From Haloarculaceae archaeon H-GB1-1 (GTDB lineage: Archaea; Halobacteriota; Halobacteria; Halobacteriales; Haloarculaceae): a stretch of DNA of 64,000 nt. This document shows positions 1-10,399 of the stretch, in pieces. The position numbers were made by a program, and so were the translations under genes. Position 1 is the first letter of the stretch; every line of letters starts with the position of its first letter. Under the pieces are notes generated by a model. The model made no database searches. It was not told the origin of the DNA and saw only the letters and a list, made by a program, of their open reading frames with translations. The stretch covers positions 62,001 to 126,000 of the forward strand of contig JARUKX010000008.1 of the NCBI GenBank assembly GCA_029688825.1. Reading direction: 5' to 3'.

Positions 1-1
1 G

Positions 2-1798
2 CTCGCCGGCGGCGACCGTACTCGCCTCGACGTCGAGTTTCCGCTCCAGCGTCTCCAGCTTCGACTCCAGTTCCTCGACTTCGGCTCGAAGCTCGTCTCG
101 CTCGTCTCTCACGTCGGTTAGCTCCGCTTCGAGCGCGTCGCGTTCGTCCGCGACGTCGTCGCGCTCGGCCTCGACGTCGAGCAGGTCCGACTCCAGGGCG
201 TCGAGTTCTCGCTCTCGCTCCGCCAACTCCGTCTTGAGGTCGTCGAGCTCTGCTTCGAGCTCGGGATTCGGGTCGCTCACCTCGCGCTCGGGACCGCTCG
301 ACGACGCGGCCGCAGTCTGGGAGGCGACCGCTGTTTCTGCGTCCTCACCCGACTCGTCAGGCGGCGTCTCCTGAACGGGGGCTCCGCTCGACGAGTTCGT
401 CCCGTTCGGGGCGGGTCGCTGTGACTGCTCCGCCGGCGTGTGCTGTTGCTGCGTGGCGCTCTCCGAGGCGGGTGGTGCGGTTGCGGGTTCCTCGTCGCGG
501 GGGACGCTCGTCCGCTCGGGGTCCAGGGAGGGTACCGACCGGATCTCCAGGTTGTCCCCTCGGAAGGGGGCGTCGTCCTGTAGCGGATCGGGCGACGGGA
601 CACCCGCGTCACTCCCCGAACTACGACGGTCCGGTGTCGAAGTGGGTGTGAGCGGGTCAGCACCGTGATCGGCCGGTTCGTTCGTCCCGTCCGCCGTCGA
701 CGCGGGGGCGTCGGAGACCGTGTCGGTCGCTGATTCGTCCGCGGACGCCCTGCCTGCAGTCTCGCCGACGTCCGTCGACTCCGAGTGCCGGTCATCGTCG
801 TCGACGTCGGTTACGGTCTCGTCGTCAGGGACGGCGTCGTCCACTTCGGTTTCCGTCCCGTCGGCGTCCGTCTCTGCGATTCCGTCTCTCCTCTGGTCCT
901 CGGACTCGGACGCCGAGTCGTCGTCCGTCGCGGTCGATTCGGCGTCGTCGTCCTCGGCTTCGTCGTCCTCGGCATCGGCGTCGAGGTCGTCTCCCTCGGC
1001 GGCTTGCTCGGCTTCGTCGGCCGCGTCGGCTTCGCTCCCCGCGTCGGCAGCGTCGCTTTCGACCTCCTCAGCGTCCGCATCGGCTGTCACTTCGTCGTCG
1101 CTCGAGGACTCCGGCTCGCCCTCGTCTTCGGTGGATTCCTCGGCTGTTGGACCATCAGCGTCGGTCGCCGACTCGACGTCCGTGTCGGCCTCCTCGGTGG
1201 GGTCGGCGACCGCCGTGGTCGGTTCGTCGTCTGCACTCTCGTCGTCGGGTTCCGGTTCTGGCTCCGGCAGTTCGATGATGTCTATCGGGACCGGTCGGAC
1301 CTCGTAGATGCCGACCTCGTCGCTGGCGAGGTCGAACGCCTCGTCGTCGGCTTCGAGTTTGGACCGTTCGCCGACGAACGCCACGCTCATCGACCGTCCG
1401 CCGTGATAGACAACGTAGTAGTCGCCACTGAGGACGTTCTCGGAGAGTTCGACGAATCCGGTGAACCCACCGTCGGAGAGCGTTTCGTCGACCTCCGTGA
1501 GCGGCGTGTCCTCGGTGTAGTACTTGGCCCTGACCTCGTCGCTCCGCTCTTGCATGACCGCCAGCAGCGGGAGCGCAGGGGAGGGCGCTTCGTGGGCGGT
1601 ACCATCCGCGCCGTCGAAATCCTCGACGTCGCCGTTCAGGATGCCGACCACGCGACCGTTCAACATACAGAGCTTCGTCGTGCCCGTTTCGACGATGCCC
1701 GAGAACTCCTGGTCGGCGAGGTCGTGGAGTCCGCGATAGCCGTCACTGAACGGCCGGGACTCCCAGTCGTCGACTCGCTCGACCACACGCGTACTCAT
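2..1798 (-). CDS. Partial DUF7527-like haloarchaeal protein with acidic linker and coiled-coil end
   Basis: The gene starts at ATG 1798 and reads leftwards off the window edge, so at least 599 residues are present and the C-terminus is missing. The first ~180 residues (beginning MSTRVVERVDDWESRPF) look like a folded globular domain. A long Asp/Glu/Ser/Thr-rich, low-complexity linker follows, roughly nt 1250-300. The last visible part (nt ~250-1) is rich in Glu/Leu/Arg heptads and should form a coiled coil. From memory the N-terminus resembles DUF7527 proteins of Halobacteria. No enzymatic motif was recognised and no signal peptide or membrane segment is seen, so it is probably cytoplasmic. 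It is divergent from the cox-cluster genes. The function is unknown and the family name is tentative. Confidence 0.75.
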   Translation of the reverse strand, partial: MSTRVVERVDDWESRPFSDGYRGLHDLADQEFSGIVETGTTKLCMLNGRVVGILNGDVEDFDGADGTAHEAPSPALPLLAVMQERSDEVRAKYYTEDTPLTEVDETLSDGGFTGFVELSENVLSGDYYVVYHGGRSMSVAFVGERSKLEADDEAFDLASDEVGIYEVRPVPIDIIELPEPEPEPDDESADDEPTTAVADPTEEADTDVESATDADGPTAEESTEDEGEPESSSDDEVTADADAEEVESDAADAGSEADAADEAEQAAEGDDLDADAEDDEAEDDDAESTATDDDSASESEDQRRDGIAETDADGTETEVDDAVPDDETVTDVDDDDRHSESTDVGETAGRASADESATDTVSDAPASTADGTNEPADHGADPLTPTSTPDRRSSGSDAGVPSPDPLQDDAPFRGDNLEIRSVPSLDPERTSVPRDEEPATAPPASESATQQQHTPAEQSQRPAPNGTNSSSGAPVQETPPDESGEDAETAVASQTAAASSSGPEREVSDPNPELEAELDDLKTELAERERELDALESDLLDVEAERDDVADERDALEAELTDVRDERDELRAEVEELESKLETLERKLDVEASTVAAGE

Positions 1799-1880
1799 TA
1801 TATCTCTCAAGTCACATGCGGGCCAAATACTTTGCGCCGTCTGTCAGACGAGCGCAACACATCGGTCGAGTTCGACGTAC

Positions 1881-1888
1881 CTTTTAGG
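1881..1888 (+). promoter_or_regulatory. TATA-like box of the 147-aa cox-cluster gene
   Basis: CTTTTAGG lies about 25 nt upstream of ATG 1910. This is the usual distance for a leaderless haloarchaeal transcript, so it supports 1910 rather than the much longer upstream open frame. Confidence 0.55.
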
Positions 1889-1909
1889 CGCTGTTCCGTA
1901 CGCGTGGAC

Positions 1910-2353
1910 ATGGACGAACAACCGGGGTTGAGCGACCAGTACCGGATGGCGAGTCCCTGGCCGCTGTTCGTGGCCCTGGGACTGGCACTCTCGGAAGTCG
2001 GCATCTTCATGGGGCTGTTCCCCGTCGCGGTGGGCGGACTACTGCTTCTCGGTGGGAGCGTCTCGGGCATCCTGCGCGAATCCGGCTACGTCGCGCGGCC
2101 CTGGCGGACGTTCGCGCAGCTCGGCGGCTTCTTTGCCCTGCTGGGTGTCATCGTCGTCGGGACGCAGGTGGACCTGGTCACCGCGATAGGGACCGACCCA
2201 CTCGCACTCATGGGGACCCTCCTCGGCGTCGTTGAGCGGCCGTCGAACTACGCCGTTCTCGGCCGCGGGATGGCCGTCGTCGTCGCCGGCCTGATGATGC
2301 TCGCAGCCGGCGGGACGGGGTCGCTCATGGCCAGATCGACGCCGCAACCGTAG
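1910..2353 (+). CDS. Small membrane protein of the cox cluster (DUF7541-like)
   Basis: This 147-aa protein starts at ATG 1910 (MDEQPGLSDQYRM). The upstream extension of the same open frame is only a shadow of the divergent gene. Four hydrophobic segments are visible (about residues 15-50, 58-75, 85-100 and 112-138), so it is an integral membrane protein. Proteins of this kind sit next to terminal-oxidase genes in Halobacteria and are named only as cox-cluster or DUF7541-like proteins; that family assignment is from memory. No cofactor-binding histidines are apparent. It is followed 50 nt later by a second small membrane protein and then by coxA, which suggests a role in oxidase assembly or in a small subunit. 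The biochemical role is unknown. Confidence 0.8.
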   Translation: MDEQPGLSDQYRMASPWPLFVALGLALSEVGIFMGLFPVAVGGLLLLGGSVSGILRESGYVARPWRTFAQLGGFFALLGVIVVGTQVDLVTAIGTDPLALMGTLLGVVERPSNYAVLGRGMAVVVAGLMMLAAGGTGSLMARSTPQP

Positions 2354-2373
2354 GCCGACGGAAAACCAACACG

Positions 2374-2380
2374 CTATTTA
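2374..2380 (+). promoter_or_regulatory. TATA-like box of the 76-aa cox-cluster gene
   Basis: CTATTTA is centred about 27 nt before ATG 2404, consistent with leaderless transcription of the small gene. Confidence 0.55.
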
Positions 2381-2403
2381 GCAACGTCTGCAAACGTGGG
2401 CGT

Positions 2404-2634
2404 ATGTCACCACAGACGTTCGACCGTGAAACCTGGCTCGACCTCACGGTGAACATCGTTCCGCTGGGCATCATGGCGTTCTTCTTCGCCGCCTTCATCG
2501 TCGTCCAGCCCTGGGGATTCGACAGCGTACTGAGTGCCGTGCAGTTCTCGCTCATCGGTGTCCCCCTCGTGTTGCTCGCGATCGTCACCTACTACACCGG
2601 CCGCGCGATCTTCAACGCCGAACACGCCGAGTAA
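2404..2634 (+). CDS. Two-TM cox-cluster protein (DUF6684-like)
   Basis: This is a 76-aa protein with two clear transmembrane helices (about residues 16-36 and 45-68) and a short charged N-terminus (MSPQTFDRETWLDL). The length and pattern match the small DUF6684 proteins found beside coxA in Halobacteria, from memory. Its start is fixed by a TATA-like element 27 nt upstream. It lies between the 147-aa membrane protein and coxA on the same strand, so it may be a minor oxidase subunit or assembly helper. No metal or haem ligand is seen. Confidence 0.8.
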   Translation: MSPQTFDRETWLDLTVNIVPLGIMAFFFAAFIVVQPWGFDSVLSAVQFSLIGVPLVLLAIVTYYTGRAIFNAEHAE

Positions 2635-2767
2635 CGCCGTCCTGGTTCGCGAGCGGTCCATTCTCTCGAGAGATTTCATAGACTTCGAGCGGCCGCCGAC
2701 AGCGACGGAGTAGCACGGTCGGCGGTCAACATAAGCTTTCATTAGTCCGGGGTTCAGAGAGGCGGGT
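2635..2767 (+). promoter_or_regulatory. coxA upstream region with two inverted repeats and a TATA-like box
   Basis: This 133-bp spacer holds a perfect 10-bp palindrome CTCTCGAGAG (2663-2672), an 8-bp inverted repeat CCGCCGAC (2693-2700) / GTCGGCGG (2718-2725), and a TATA-like TTTCATTA (2737-2744) about 27 nt before ATG 2768. The repeats lie just upstream of the TATA element, where a regulator could bind. This is a candidate operator only. Confidence 0.4.
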
Positions 2768-4549
2768 ATGGCAGGAGAACAGCTTGCACTCACGGTGCTC
2801 ATGGGGCTTCTCCTCGTCCTCGTTGCTGCGGTCCTCACGCGACTGGAGGACTGGCGCTCGTACACGCCGCTCGCGGGCGGCGCGGGCGCGGCAGGCGAGG
2901 TCGGGCACGCACACGAAGAGAAGCCTGGTGGCATCACGCGCTGGCTTACGACAGTCGACCACAAGGACATCGGCATGCTGTACGGCACGTACGCGATCAT
3001 CGCGTTCGCCGTCGGTGGCATCATGGCGTTCCTCATCCGCCTACAGCTGATCTCGCCGGACGGTGCGATCATCGGCAATCAGTTCTACAACGCCATCCTG
3101 ACGAGTCACGGCATCACGATGTTGTTCCTCTTCGGGACGCCGATCATCGCGGCGTTCGCGAACTACTTCGTCCCGCTGCTCATCGGCGCCGACGACATGG
3201 CGTTCCCGCGTATCAACGCCATCGCGTTCTGGCTGCTGCCGCCGGGCGCGCTGCTCATCTGGGGCGGCTTCTTCACCGCACCGCTGGGCATCGGTATCGA
3301 CGCCGCGCAGACGTCCTGGACGATGTACACGCCGCTGTCGGTCGAACAGGCCAACCCCGGCGTGGACCTGATGCTGCTGGGTCTGCACCTGACCGGTGTC
3401 TCGGCGACGATGGGTGCCATCAACTTCATCGCGACCATCTTCACCGAGCGCGGTGACGACGTCACCTGGGCGAACCTCGACATCTTCAGCTGGACCATCC
3501 TCACCCAGTCCGCACTCATCCTGTTCGCGTTCCCGCTGCTGGGCAGCGCCATCGTCATGCTGCTCCTGGACCGCAACCTCGCGACGACGTTCTACGCCGT
3601 CGAGGGTGGCGGCTCGATGCTGTGGCAGCACCTGTTCTGGTTCTTCGGACACCCCGAGGTGTACATCCTCGTCCTCCCGCCGATGGGGATCGTCAGCCTC
3701 GTCATTCCGAAGTTCTCCGGTCGGAAGCTGTTCGGCTTCAAGTTCATCGTCTACTCGACGCTGGCGATTGGCGTCCTGAGCTTCGGCGTCTGGGCGCACC
3801 ACATGTTCACGACGGGCATGGACCCGCGCCTGCGCGCCAGCTTCATGGCGGTCTCCATCGCCATCGCGATACCGAGCGCGGTCAAGACGTTCAACTGGAT
3901 CACCACGATGTGGAACGGCCGACTGCGGCTGACCACGCCGATGCTGTTCTGCATCGGCTTCGTCTCGAACTTCATCATCGGCGGCGTCACGGGCGTCTTC
4001 CTCGCGTCCGTCCCCATCGACCAGATTCTGCACGACACCTACTACGTCGTCGGTCACTTCCACTACATCGTCATGGGTGCCATCGGCTTCGCCGCGTTCG
4101 CGGGGCTGTACTACTGGTTCCCCATCTTCACGGGCAAGATGTACCAGCGCACGCTCGCGAAGTGGCACTTCTGGCTGTCGATGATCGGCACCAACCTGAC
4201 GTTCTTCGCCATGCTCGCGCTGGGCTACCTCGGGATGCCCCGTCGCTACGCGACCTACGCCTTCGACGGTGCAATCGCGCCGCTGGCGCAGATCACGCTG
4301 TACCACCAGCTCGCGAGCGTCGGTGCGGTCATCCTGCTCGTCGGCCAGCTCATCTTCGTCTGGAACTTCGTCAACTCCTGGCTGGAAGGCCCGGCCACGG
4401 CGTCCGCCGACCCGTGGAACCTCAAGGAGACCGACCAGTTCACGAAGGAGTTCGACTGGTACGAGCGCAAGCTCGAAACGGCCATCGCGGACGGTGGCGA
4501 CGACGACGACACGCTCGTCGCTGACGGCGGCGAGAGCGTCGACGAGTAA
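2768..4549 (+). CDS. coxA: Haem-copper terminal oxidase subunit I
   Basis: This is a 593-aa cytochrome oxidase subunit I, the membrane core that reduces O2 to water and pumps protons. All catalytic ligands are visible: the low-spin haem His in TSHGITMLFLFGTP (about residue 114), CuB His295 in FFGHPEVY with the cross-linking Tyr299 and proton-channel Glu297, His344-His345 in WAHHMFTTGMDPR, and the haem histidines in VVGHFHYIVMG (His430, His432). The Glu in GHPEVY points to an A1-type enzyme. An extra N-terminal helix and linker (residues 1-58) precede the conserved TTVDHKDIGMLYG. The C-terminal tail is acidic. It is flanked by small cox-cluster proteins; no subunit II gene is in view. The start is supported by a TATA-like element. 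Confidence 0.97.
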   Translation: MAGEQLALTVLMGLLLVLVAAVLTRLEDWRSYTPLAGGAGAAGEVGHAHEEKPGGITRWLTTVDHKDIGMLYGTYAIIAFAVGGIMAFLIRLQLISPDGAIIGNQFYNAILTSHGITMLFLFGTPIIAAFANYFVPLLIGADDMAFPRINAIAFWLLPPGALLIWGGFFTAPLGIGIDAAQTSWTMYTPLSVEQANPGVDLMLLGLHLTGVSATMGAINFIATIFTERGDDVTWANLDIFSWTILTQSALILFAFPLLGSAIVMLLLDRNLATTFYAVEGGGSMLWQHLFWFFGHPEVYILVLPPMGIVSLVIPKFSGRKLFGFKFIVYSTLAIGVLSFGVWAHHMFTTGMDPRLRASFMAVSIAIAIPSAVKTFNWITTMWNGRLRLTTPMLFCIGFVSNFIIGGVTGVFLASVPIDQILHDTYYVVGHFHYIVMGAIGFAAFAGLYYWFPIFTGKMYQRTLAKWHFWLSMIGTNLTFFAMLALGYLGMPRRYATYAFDGAIAPLAQITLYHQLASVGAVILLVGQLIFVWNFVNSWLEGPATASADPWNLKETDQFTKEFDWYERKLETAIADGGDDDDTLVADGGESVDE

Positions 4550-4679
4550 CTCGCGCTCATTTTCGGCTTTCTGTCGTCGACTTGCTTCGCGTTTTGCGAT
4601 TCGCGTTTCGACCAAGAGGTGTCTGTGAGCTGTTTCGTCGAGGAATCCGTCCGGTCGTCGCGTTCTGTGCTCGCCGTCG

Positions 4680-4775
4680 TCAGAACGGTCCGCCGAAGAC
4701 GAGGACGAACCCGGTCGCGAACATCAGGAACGCGATGCCGAACAACACGAGAAACAGGAGTTCCTTCTCGGACAT
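4680..4775 (-). CDS. 31-aa single-TM small protein in the cox cluster
   Basis: This is a very short gene, ATG 4775 to TGA 4680. It starts MSEKELLFLVLFGIAF and ends FVLVFGGPF. One strongly hydrophobic helix (residues 6-28) follows a charged N-terminus, as in tiny oxidase subunits. A TATA-like TAGCCTTTT lies about 27 nt upstream, which supports leaderless expression. It is antisense-oriented between coxA and the 90-aa membrane gene and shares their intergenic region with the latter. No stop interrupts it and its codon use matches neighbours. I infer an oxidase-associated peptide. The main doubt is that such a short ORF could be fortuitous. Confidence 0.65.
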   Translation of the reverse strand: MSEKELLFLVLFGIAFLMFATGFVLVFGGPF

Positions 4776-4799
4776 GCCCGGTGCTACGGCGCGGAAGTG

Positions 4800-4808
4800 A
4801 AAAGGCTA
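4800..4808 (-). promoter_or_regulatory. TATA-like box for the 31-aa gene
   Basis: Read on the minus strand it is TAGCCTTTT, about 27 nt before ATG 4775. It lies in the 59-bp space shared with the divergent 90-aa gene. Confidence 0.5.
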
Positions 4809-4834
4809 ACCGACTTCGAGTGCAACCCTCGGTC

Positions 4835-5107
4835 GTGAACGAACGCTACGAACAGACGTCCGGAAAATGGGTCATCCTCGCGGTCTACGTCGGCGTCCTC
4901 GTCGTGACCGCCTTCCTCGGGCTCGTCCTGGGCATCGCACAGCCCGTCGAACTGAATCCGGTTCTGTTCGGCGTCGTCCCGCTCCCCCCGACGCCGCTGG
5001 GGATGGTCACCTTCGGCGTCGTCACGGTCGGCGTGGGCCTGGGCGTCCTCCTGGCCATCATCCACGTGGTTTCGACGAGATTCGACGAGGGTCGTCCCTC
5101 CGAGTGA
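4835..5107 (+). CDS. Two-TM cox-cluster protein (DUF7520-like), GTG start
   Basis: The most likely start is GTG 4835, giving 90 aa beginning with NERYEQTSGKWVILAVYVG after the initiator. The longer open frame upstream overlaps the divergent 31-aa gene and is unlikely. Two transmembrane helices (about residues 12-33 and 55-77) flank a Pro-rich loop (VVPLPPTPLG). It resembles DUF7520-type proteins that accompany oxidase genes in Halobacteria, from memory. It ends 18 nt before the convergent acs stop. The role is unknown, probably oxidase-associated. Confidence 0.75.
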   Translation: MNERYEQTSGKWVILAVYVGVLVVTAFLGLVLGIAQPVELNPVLFGVVPLPPTPLGMVTFGVVTVGVGLGVLLAIIHVVSTRFDEGRPSE

Positions 5108-5125
5108 CGGAGGCGGAGACCGACG

Positions 5126-7129
5126 TCAGTCGTCCTGGACCTGGTCGCGAATCCGCTCGGGGACGCTGGGGTCTCGGAGCGTGGTCGTGTCGCCGAGGTC
5201 CTCGTCGTTGGAGATGTTCTCCAGCAGGCGACGCATGATCTTTCCGGAGCGGGTCTTCGGCAGGTCGTCGACGAAGGCGATGGCGTTGGGACGCGCGAAC
5301 TTGCCGATCTCCTCCTCGACAGCGGTGACGATCCGCTGGCGGACCTCCTCGCTCGGCTCGACGCCCTCGCGGAGGATGACGTACACGTCGGGAACCTCAC
5401 CTTTCTCGTCGTGCTCGCGGGAGACGACGGCTGCTTCGGCAACGTCCTCGACCTCGGAGACGGCGGATTCGAGCTCCATGGTACCGAGGCGGTGGCCCGC
5501 GACGTTCATCACGTCGTCGAGGCGGCCGAGGATGCGGAAGTAGCCGTCGCGCTCGTGTACGGCACCGTCGCCGGCCTTGTACACCCAGTCGGCCATGTCG
5601 TCGGAGTCGGTGTCGGAGAAGTCGCGCCAGTACTCGTCGATGAACCGCTCGTCGTCGCCGTAGACGGTCTGGAGCATGCCGGGCCACGGTTTCTCGATGA
5701 CGAGGTTGCCCGCGCGTCCCGCGGCCTCTTCGAGCGGTTCGCCGTTGTCGTCGAGGATGGCCGGCTCGATTCCGGGACACGGGTAGCCCGCAGAGCCGGG
5801 CTTCATGTCCTTGAGCGCGGGGAGGTTCGTGATGAGGTGGCCGCCCGTCTCGGTCTGCCACCAGGTGTCGACGATGACCGCGTCCTCGTCGCCGATGTAC
5901 TTGTAGTACCACAGCCAGGCTTCGGGCTGGATGGGCTCGCCGACGGTGGTCATGTGTCGGAAGTCGAAGTCGTAGTCCTGGGGGTACTGCTCGCCCCACT
6001 TCATGAACATCCGTACGGCGGTCGGTGAGGTGTGGAAGACGTCGACGTCGTATTTCTCGGCGATCTCCCAGATGCGACCCTTGTGCGGATGGTCGGGTGC
6101 GCCCTCGTACATGACGGAGGTGGTCCCGAGCGCGAGCGGGCCGTAGACGATGTAGGAGTGGCCCGTGATCCAGCCGATGTCGGCGGCACACCAGTAGGTG
6201 TCCTCGGGTTCGATGTCGAGGACGTACTTCGACGTGGCGGTCGCGTAGGAGAGATAGCCTCCGGTGCGGTGCTGACAGCCCTTCGGCTTCCCGGTCGTTC
6301 CCGAGGTGTACATCAGGAACAACGGGTCCTCGGCGTCCCGAGAGACGGGCTCGACAGTTGCCCGTTCGTTGTCGGCCATCAGTTCCGAGACGAGCAGGTC
6401 GCGACCGTCCTGGAGGCCGACGTCCTCGTGAAGCTCGCCGTCGTGTCGCTCCCAGACGAGGAGTTTGTCGACGTCCTTGTCAGCGAGGTCGAGTGCTTCG
6501 TCGGCCTTCTGCTTGTGGTTCAGGAAGTCACCGCGGCGGTAGTAGCCGTCGACGGTGACGACGACGTCGCTGTCGGCGTCGTCGACGCGGTCGGCGAGCG
6601 CCTGCGCGGAGAAGCCGGCGAAGACCTCGCTGTGCGGCGCGCCGATGCGTGCGCACGCGAGCATCGTGATCGGCAGCGCCGGTACCATCGGGAGATGGAG
6701 CGTGACGACGTCGTCCTCCTCGACGCCGGCGTCTTTCAGGGCGGCAGCCATCTGGTTCACTTCGCGGTAGAGGTCCTGATAAGTGATGTTCCGCTGGGTG
6801 CCGTCCTCACCCTCCCAGAGGAGTGCGGTCTGGTTCTTCCGCTCGTCGAGGTGGCGGTCGATACAGTTCGCCGAGGCGTTGAGTTTCCCGCCGGTGAACC
6901 AGCCGTAGAAGGGCGGGTTCGAGTCGTCGAGAACCTGGTCCCATCGCTCGTCCCAGTCGAGCAGTTCGGCGTACTCCGCGAACGCTTCGGGATAGTTCTC
7001 CTCGTAGCGGTCGTAGATGTCCGAGTCCGTGCAGTTGGCTTGCCCGACGAAATCCGGCGATGGCCGGAAATACTCCTGTTCCGTGAGTCGCGATTCGAGT
7101 GCGGCGTCTATATCGTCATCGTCGCTCAT
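5126..7129 (-). CDS. acs: Acetyl-CoA synthetase (AMP-forming)
   Basis: This 667-aa enzyme activates acetate with ATP and CoA to acetyl-CoA in the cytoplasm. Signatures in order are the P-loop-like YTSGTTGKPKGCQH, HTSPTAVRMF, the adenylate motif VDTWWQTETGG, the hinge GRLDDVMNVAGHRLGT, and the C-terminal TRSGKIMRRLL, whose Lys (about residue 630) is the residue acetylated in Acs enzymes. ATG 7129 (MSDDDDIDAALESR) is chosen over a longer open frame because a TATA-like element sits 20-27 nt upstream. It follows the methylmalonyl-CoA mutase gene on the same strand with a 116-bp gap holding its own promoter. Length is normal for the family. Confidence 0.95.
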   Translation of the reverse strand: MSDDDDIDAALESRLTEQEYFRPSPDFVGQANCTDSDIYDRYEENYPEAFAEYAELLDWDERWDQVLDDSNPPFYGWFTGGKLNASANCIDRHLDERKNQTALLWEGEDGTQRNITYQDLYREVNQMAAALKDAGVEEDDVVTLHLPMVPALPITMLACARIGAPHSEVFAGFSAQALADRVDDADSDVVVTVDGYYRRGDFLNHKQKADEALDLADKDVDKLLVWERHDGELHEDVGLQDGRDLLVSELMADNERATVEPVSRDAEDPLFLMYTSGTTGKPKGCQHRTGGYLSYATATSKYVLDIEPEDTYWCAADIGWITGHSYIVYGPLALGTTSVMYEGAPDHPHKGRIWEIAEKYDVDVFHTSPTAVRMFMKWGEQYPQDYDFDFRHMTTVGEPIQPEAWLWYYKYIGDEDAVIVDTWWQTETGGHLITNLPALKDMKPGSAGYPCPGIEPAILDDNGEPLEEAAGRAGNLVIEKPWPGMLQTVYGDDERFIDEYWRDFSDTDSDDMADWVYKAGDGAVHERDGYFRILGRLDDVMNVAGHRLGTMELESAVSEVEDVAEAAVVSREHDEKGEVPDVYVILREGVEPSEEVRQRIVTAVEEEIGKFARPNAIAFVDDLPKTRSGKIMRRLLENISNDEDLGDTTTLRDPSVPERIRDQVQDD

Positions 7130-7130
7130 G

Positions 7131-7156
7131 ATTCGAGCACCTGTGGTCGAATACTT
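7131..7156 (-). promoter_or_regulatory. acs promoter: TATA-like box overlapping an inverted repeat
   Basis: ATTCGA (7131-7136) and TCGAAT (7147-7152) form a perfect 6-bp inverted repeat separated by 10 bp. It lies directly upstream of the acs ATG. The minus-strand TATA-like AAGTATTC (7149-7156) overlaps its distal arm. A protein bound here would compete with TBP. Candidate operator. Confidence 0.45.
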
Positions 7157-7245
7157 GCGTCGCTGCCATGAATCTAACCTAAGGGGTGTGACAGGAAAAC
7201 GCAAGGGAGTTCTTCACGAATCGGCCGTGACGCCTGCGCCGTCCG

Positions 7246-8949
<1,704 letters not shown>

Positions 8950-8993
8950 AGTGTCGAACTTCACCCGCTCGGGCAATCAATGTTCGGTGGGTT

Positions 8994-10205
8994 TCAGAAC
9001 AGGTCGTCGGAATCTGCCGACGTCTCCGCTTTCCGCTCGACGAGCAGCGAATCGAGCGCCGTCGAGAGTTCCTCCTCGTTCGGAACCGCCAGAATCTCAC
9101 ATTCGAAGTCGACAGCCTCGGTCCGCATGGTGGACTCGATGACGAAGCCGTGGGTCTGGAACGGACCGAGCTGGTCGGTGACGATCTGGAGCAGTTCCAT
9201 CTCCATGTCGTCGACGTACTCCGGTGGCGTGTGCTCGACGCTGCTCTGGAGGACGTTCGCCCAGCCGTCGATGAAGCCGCTGGTCATGACGTTGCCCAGT
9301 TCCTCGATGGCGCTTCGGTGCATGTCGGTGAGTCCATCTCCGTCGGGCTCCATCGGGAGGAGCGCTTCTGCGATGTTGGTCGCCGACGCCTCGTCGAACA
9401 AGATGACGAGCGTGCCGCTCGGCGTCCCGCCGAACTCGACGGTCGTGCCGACGTAGCTGCCGTCGAGATGGCTCGTGATGTCGTCGATGGGCGTGAAGCT
9501 GATCCCCGAAACGTCGGCGTACGTCTCGACGCCGCTCATCGTCGAGGCGTGCTCGGCGGCTCGCTCCGTACCTTCCTTCGTGAGGTCACTGAACACCGAC
9601 AGCTTGTCCAGAGCGAGGAGCGTCCCATCACCGGCGTCGTCGACGCTGCCGAGAACGCTCTCGAGCGACCCCTGATCGGGCGCGAGGTAGATGTCGATGC
9701 CAGCGACCCGGTCGTTCCAGGAGATGTCGCTCCGGAACACGAGCAGGCTCTCGGTCTCGGGGCTGGCCGTGTCGAGGTCGAGCGTTTCGGGTGTGGGGGA
9801 TTGGAGGTACGTCGGGGGAGACATCCCGAGTCCGGTCTCCAGGTAATCGCCCCAGCCCGCCATGAAGCCGCCGACCATGACGTTGGCGAGTTCCTCCAGA
9901 CTGCTTCGGGCGAGCGATTCGTCGGCCGAACTGGGGACGAGCGAGTCCGTGAGTGCTGTCGACGACTCCTGGCTGAACGTGACCAGGACGGTCCCGGAGA
10001 GTTCGCCGTCGATGCGAAACTTGACGCCTTCGTAAGTGCCGTCTTCGAGATCGCGGACGATGTCCCGTCGGTCGACCACGGTTATCTTCGCCACGTCGAT
10101 AGCGGCGTCGACGTTCGTCATCGTCGACAGCGCTTCGGTGGCCTCTTCGGCCCCTTCCCTCGCGAGCAGATTGAACTCTTCCAGCGCCTTGATGTCGACG
10201 TTCAT
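8994..10205 (-). CDS. Double-domain CheC-type chemotaxis phosphatase
   Basis: At 403 aa this is about twice the length of a usual CheC, made of two tandem CheC units (about residues 1-200 and 201-403). Each unit keeps one CheY-P phosphatase motif, S-x3-E-x2-N-x22-P: SSLEELANVMVGGFMAGW in the first and SAIEELGNVMTSGFIDGWA in the second. The first motif normally present at each unit's N-terminus is degenerate. CheC dephosphorylates CheY-P and so controls the archaellum switch in haloarchaea. No other che gene adjoins it; it lies 44 nt upstream of the mutase gene's start and downstream of a CBS gene. A TATA-like element at about 10328-10337 suggests a leader of ~100 nt. Confidence 0.88.
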   Translation of the reverse strand: MNVDIKALEEFNLLAREGAEEATEALSTMTNVDAAIDVAKITVVDRRDIVRDLEDGTYEGVKFRIDGELSGTVLVTFSQESSTALTDSLVPSSADESLARSSLEELANVMVGGFMAGWGDYLETGLGMSPPTYLQSPTPETLDLDTASPETESLLVFRSDISWNDRVAGIDIYLAPDQGSLESVLGSVDDAGDGTLLALDKLSVFSDLTKEGTERAAEHASTMSGVETYADVSGISFTPIDDITSHLDGSYVGTTVEFGGTPSGTLVILFDEASATNIAEALLPMEPDGDGLTDMHRSAIEELGNVMTSGFIDGWANVLQSSVEHTPPEYVDDMEMELLQIVTDQLGPFQTHGFVIESTMRTEAVDFECEILAVPNEEELSTALDSLLVERKAETSADSDDLF

Positions 10206-10399
10206 AACGGTCCCGACGATGGCGGTCTCTCGTGGCGATGGTGTCTCCTGGCCATTGTCTATCGTCTCTGAGATTCGCTCGGAAGCTGTGAAGTCATCGC
10301 CGGACAGACCTGCGACACTTCAGTCTAACCGTATATTACTGTTGAGAGGCAAAACACTTTCCCCGACCGTGGGAACGTCGTTCGGGAACCGACCGCAGT

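Noticed and set aside
785-1909. Upstream extension of the 147-aa gene's open frame
   Set aside because: It is antisense to the partial minus-strand gene; a TATA-like box fits ATG 1910 instead.
3041-4615. 524-aa minus-strand ORF opposite coxA
   Set aside because: It is rich in Arg/Asp with no fold and lies wholly antisense to a protein with all oxidase ligands; high-GC haloarchaeal genes commonly cast such open frames.
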